A stretch of DNA of 45,711 nucleotides from assembly GCA_913063325.1 (NCBI GenBank), contig CAJXYE010000036.1:1-45711 (forward strand), given 5' to 3'. The translations under genes and the position numbers were made by a program. A model generated the notes under the pieces. That model did no database searches, had not been told where the DNA came from, and saw only the letters and a program-made list of their open reading frames with translations. Source of the stretch: an uncultured Colwellia sp. (GTDB taxonomy: Bacteria; Pseudomonadota; Gammaproteobacteria; Enterobacterales; Alteromonadaceae). Below are positions 44,876 through 45,711 of the stretch, piece after piece (the stretch's first letter is position 1; the number at the start of each line of letters is the position of its first letter).

Positions 44876-45601
44876 ATGGGTCAAATTTTATATCAACTTG
44901 ATGATAATAGTTTGACCTTTCCTCCGATAGAACATGCCCTAACAGATCCCAATGGTTTATTGGCGCTTGGTGGTGATTTATCAACAGAGCGATTAATAGA
45001 AGCATACAGTCAGGGCATTTTTCCCTGGTATAGTGACGACGACCCTTTTATGTGGTGGTCACCCGACCCCAGAGCCATCATCGATATTAGCCAGTTACGT
45101 ATTAATCGTACCTTACGTAAAGCTATTAAAAAATCACCTTATCAAATAACCTTAAATAAAGACTTTAGCCAAGTAACTCAGTTCTGCGCTGATGCGCCGT
45201 TTCGACATGATGAAACCTGGATACTGCCTGAAATGAAAACTGCCTATTTAGCTTTACATCAATTAGGCTACGCACATTCAATTGAAATATGGCATACAGA
45301 TGAGCATGATAATACAAGCTTAGTAGGCGGCTTATACGGTGTTGCTATTAATGGTTTTTTCTCCGGTGAGTCAATGTTCTATAAACAAAGTAATGCCTCA
45401 AAATTTGCCTTGATTACCTTAGGGCAACTACTTAATACCGTTGGTATAGATTTTATTGATTGTCAGTTACTTAACCCATTCCTCGAAGATATGGGCGCCA
45501 AAGAAATAAGCCGTGATACTTTTTTAAAAAAACAAAAAAATGCACGAGCTCAAAGGTTGCCCGACGGTTTTTGGCATGCACGAACATTAACCTTAACTTA
45601 G
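44876..45601 (+). CDS. aat: Leucyl/phenylalanyl-tRNA-protein transferase
   Basis: 241 residues with the family start FPPIEHALTDPNGLLALGGDLS (split: FPPIEHAL, GLLALGGDLS), QGIFPWYSDDDPFMWWSPDP and the GNAT-like core with GGLYGVAINGFFSGESMF. It adds Leu or Phe to N-terminal Arg/Lys of proteins, marking them for ClpAP. GAGAGGA precedes the ATG. The usual partner genes (bpt/ate, infA, clpA) would lie beyond the window. Confidence 0.95.
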   Translation: MGQILYQLDDNSLTFPPIEHALTDPNGLLALGGDLSTERLIEAYSQGIFPWYSDDDPFMWWSPDPRAIIDISQLRINRTLRKAIKKSPYQITLNKDFSQVTQFCADAPFRHDETWILPEMKTAYLALHQLGYAHSIEIWHTDEHDNTSLVGGLYGVAINGFFSGESMFYKQSNASKFALITLGQLLNTVGIDFIDCQLLNPFLEDMGAKEISRDTFLKKQKNARAQRLPDGFWHARTLTLT

Positions 45602-45650
45602 CCCTAGTTTAGGTTTATACCAATCGGACTAATTAACTGATCACTTAGCG

Positions 45651-45711
45651 AGAATTAAAAGGCTTAGAGGCAAGGCATTGATTGAAGAGAATGGTTATTC
45701 CCTTGTCAAAA
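45651..45711. repeat. Palindromic dispersed repeat, copy 2 (cut by window end)
   Basis: AAGGCATTGATTGAAGAGAA, TGGTTATTCCCTTGTCAAAA matches 40707-40744 with about seven differences. It starts 50 bp after the aat stop. The second arm lies outside the window. Confidence 0.7.

Overview
The window reads as chromosomal DNA of an AT-rich marine gammaproteobacterium of the order Alteromonadales, most like Colwellia. This rests on the run serS-crcB-rarA-lolA-ftsK / lrp-ald-trxB-aat, which is typical of Shewanella/Colwellia-type genomes, on the AT-rich codon use, and on PEP-CTERM, curlin-repeat and P-domain subtilase proteins that are common in that group. No rRNA, tRNA or CRISPR array was seen. The taxonomic call is an inference from protein character and gene order; no search was run.

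Layout. (1) 1-11.4 kb: a surface/biofilm island between two copies of the 3' part of cutC. It holds a CsgD-like LuxR regulator, a membrane-anchored ToxR/CadC-type regulator with a beta-propeller-like periplasmic part, a 57-residue helix-turn-helix protein, a 699-residue curlin-repeat protein, a secreted S8 protease with P and PKD domains, and a PEP-CTERM protein. (2) 11.5-16.6 kb: housekeeping and accessory genes. These are a DUF1778/GNAT toxin-antitoxin pair with two matching operators around its promoter, yajD, a hotdog thioesterase, a DUF1697 protein, a DUF1707/LiaF-like protein, miaE and a sulfotransferase. (3) 16.8-19.8 kb: an acetyl-CoA hydrolase/transferase fused to a GNAT domain, followed by an HDAC-family deacetylase. 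(4) 19.9-25.5 kb: an envelope export module (TetR, MMPL/RND transporter, LolA-like periplasmic protein, outer-membrane barrel) with three copies of one palindromic operator. (5) 25.7-33.6 kb: an accessory region with attC-like sites, small or secreted cassette-like genes and an S41 protease, but no recognisable IntI integrase. It is followed by an IS91-type element carrying its own tyrosine recombinase. (6) 33.7-45.6 kb: conserved core genes serS, crcB, rarA, lolA, ftsK, a YeaR-like cupin, lrp, ald, trxB and aat, with palindromic dispersed repeats in the gaps.

How the genes may work together. In region 1 the CsgD-like protein is the natural candidate activator of the curlin-repeat gene; the CadC-like sensor may add envelope input. 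No csgE/F/G export genes lie here, so secretion must be encoded elsewhere or differ. In region 3 a CoA-dependent acyltransferase beside a deacetylase recalls the AcuA/AcuC pairing and may form a reversible acylation switch. In region 4 the TetR protein probably represses both itself and the MMPL transporter, and the MMPL, LolA-like and barrel proteins could form a lipid route from inner to outer membrane. Lrp sits divergent from ald, as expected for an Lrp-controlled alanine dehydrogenase.
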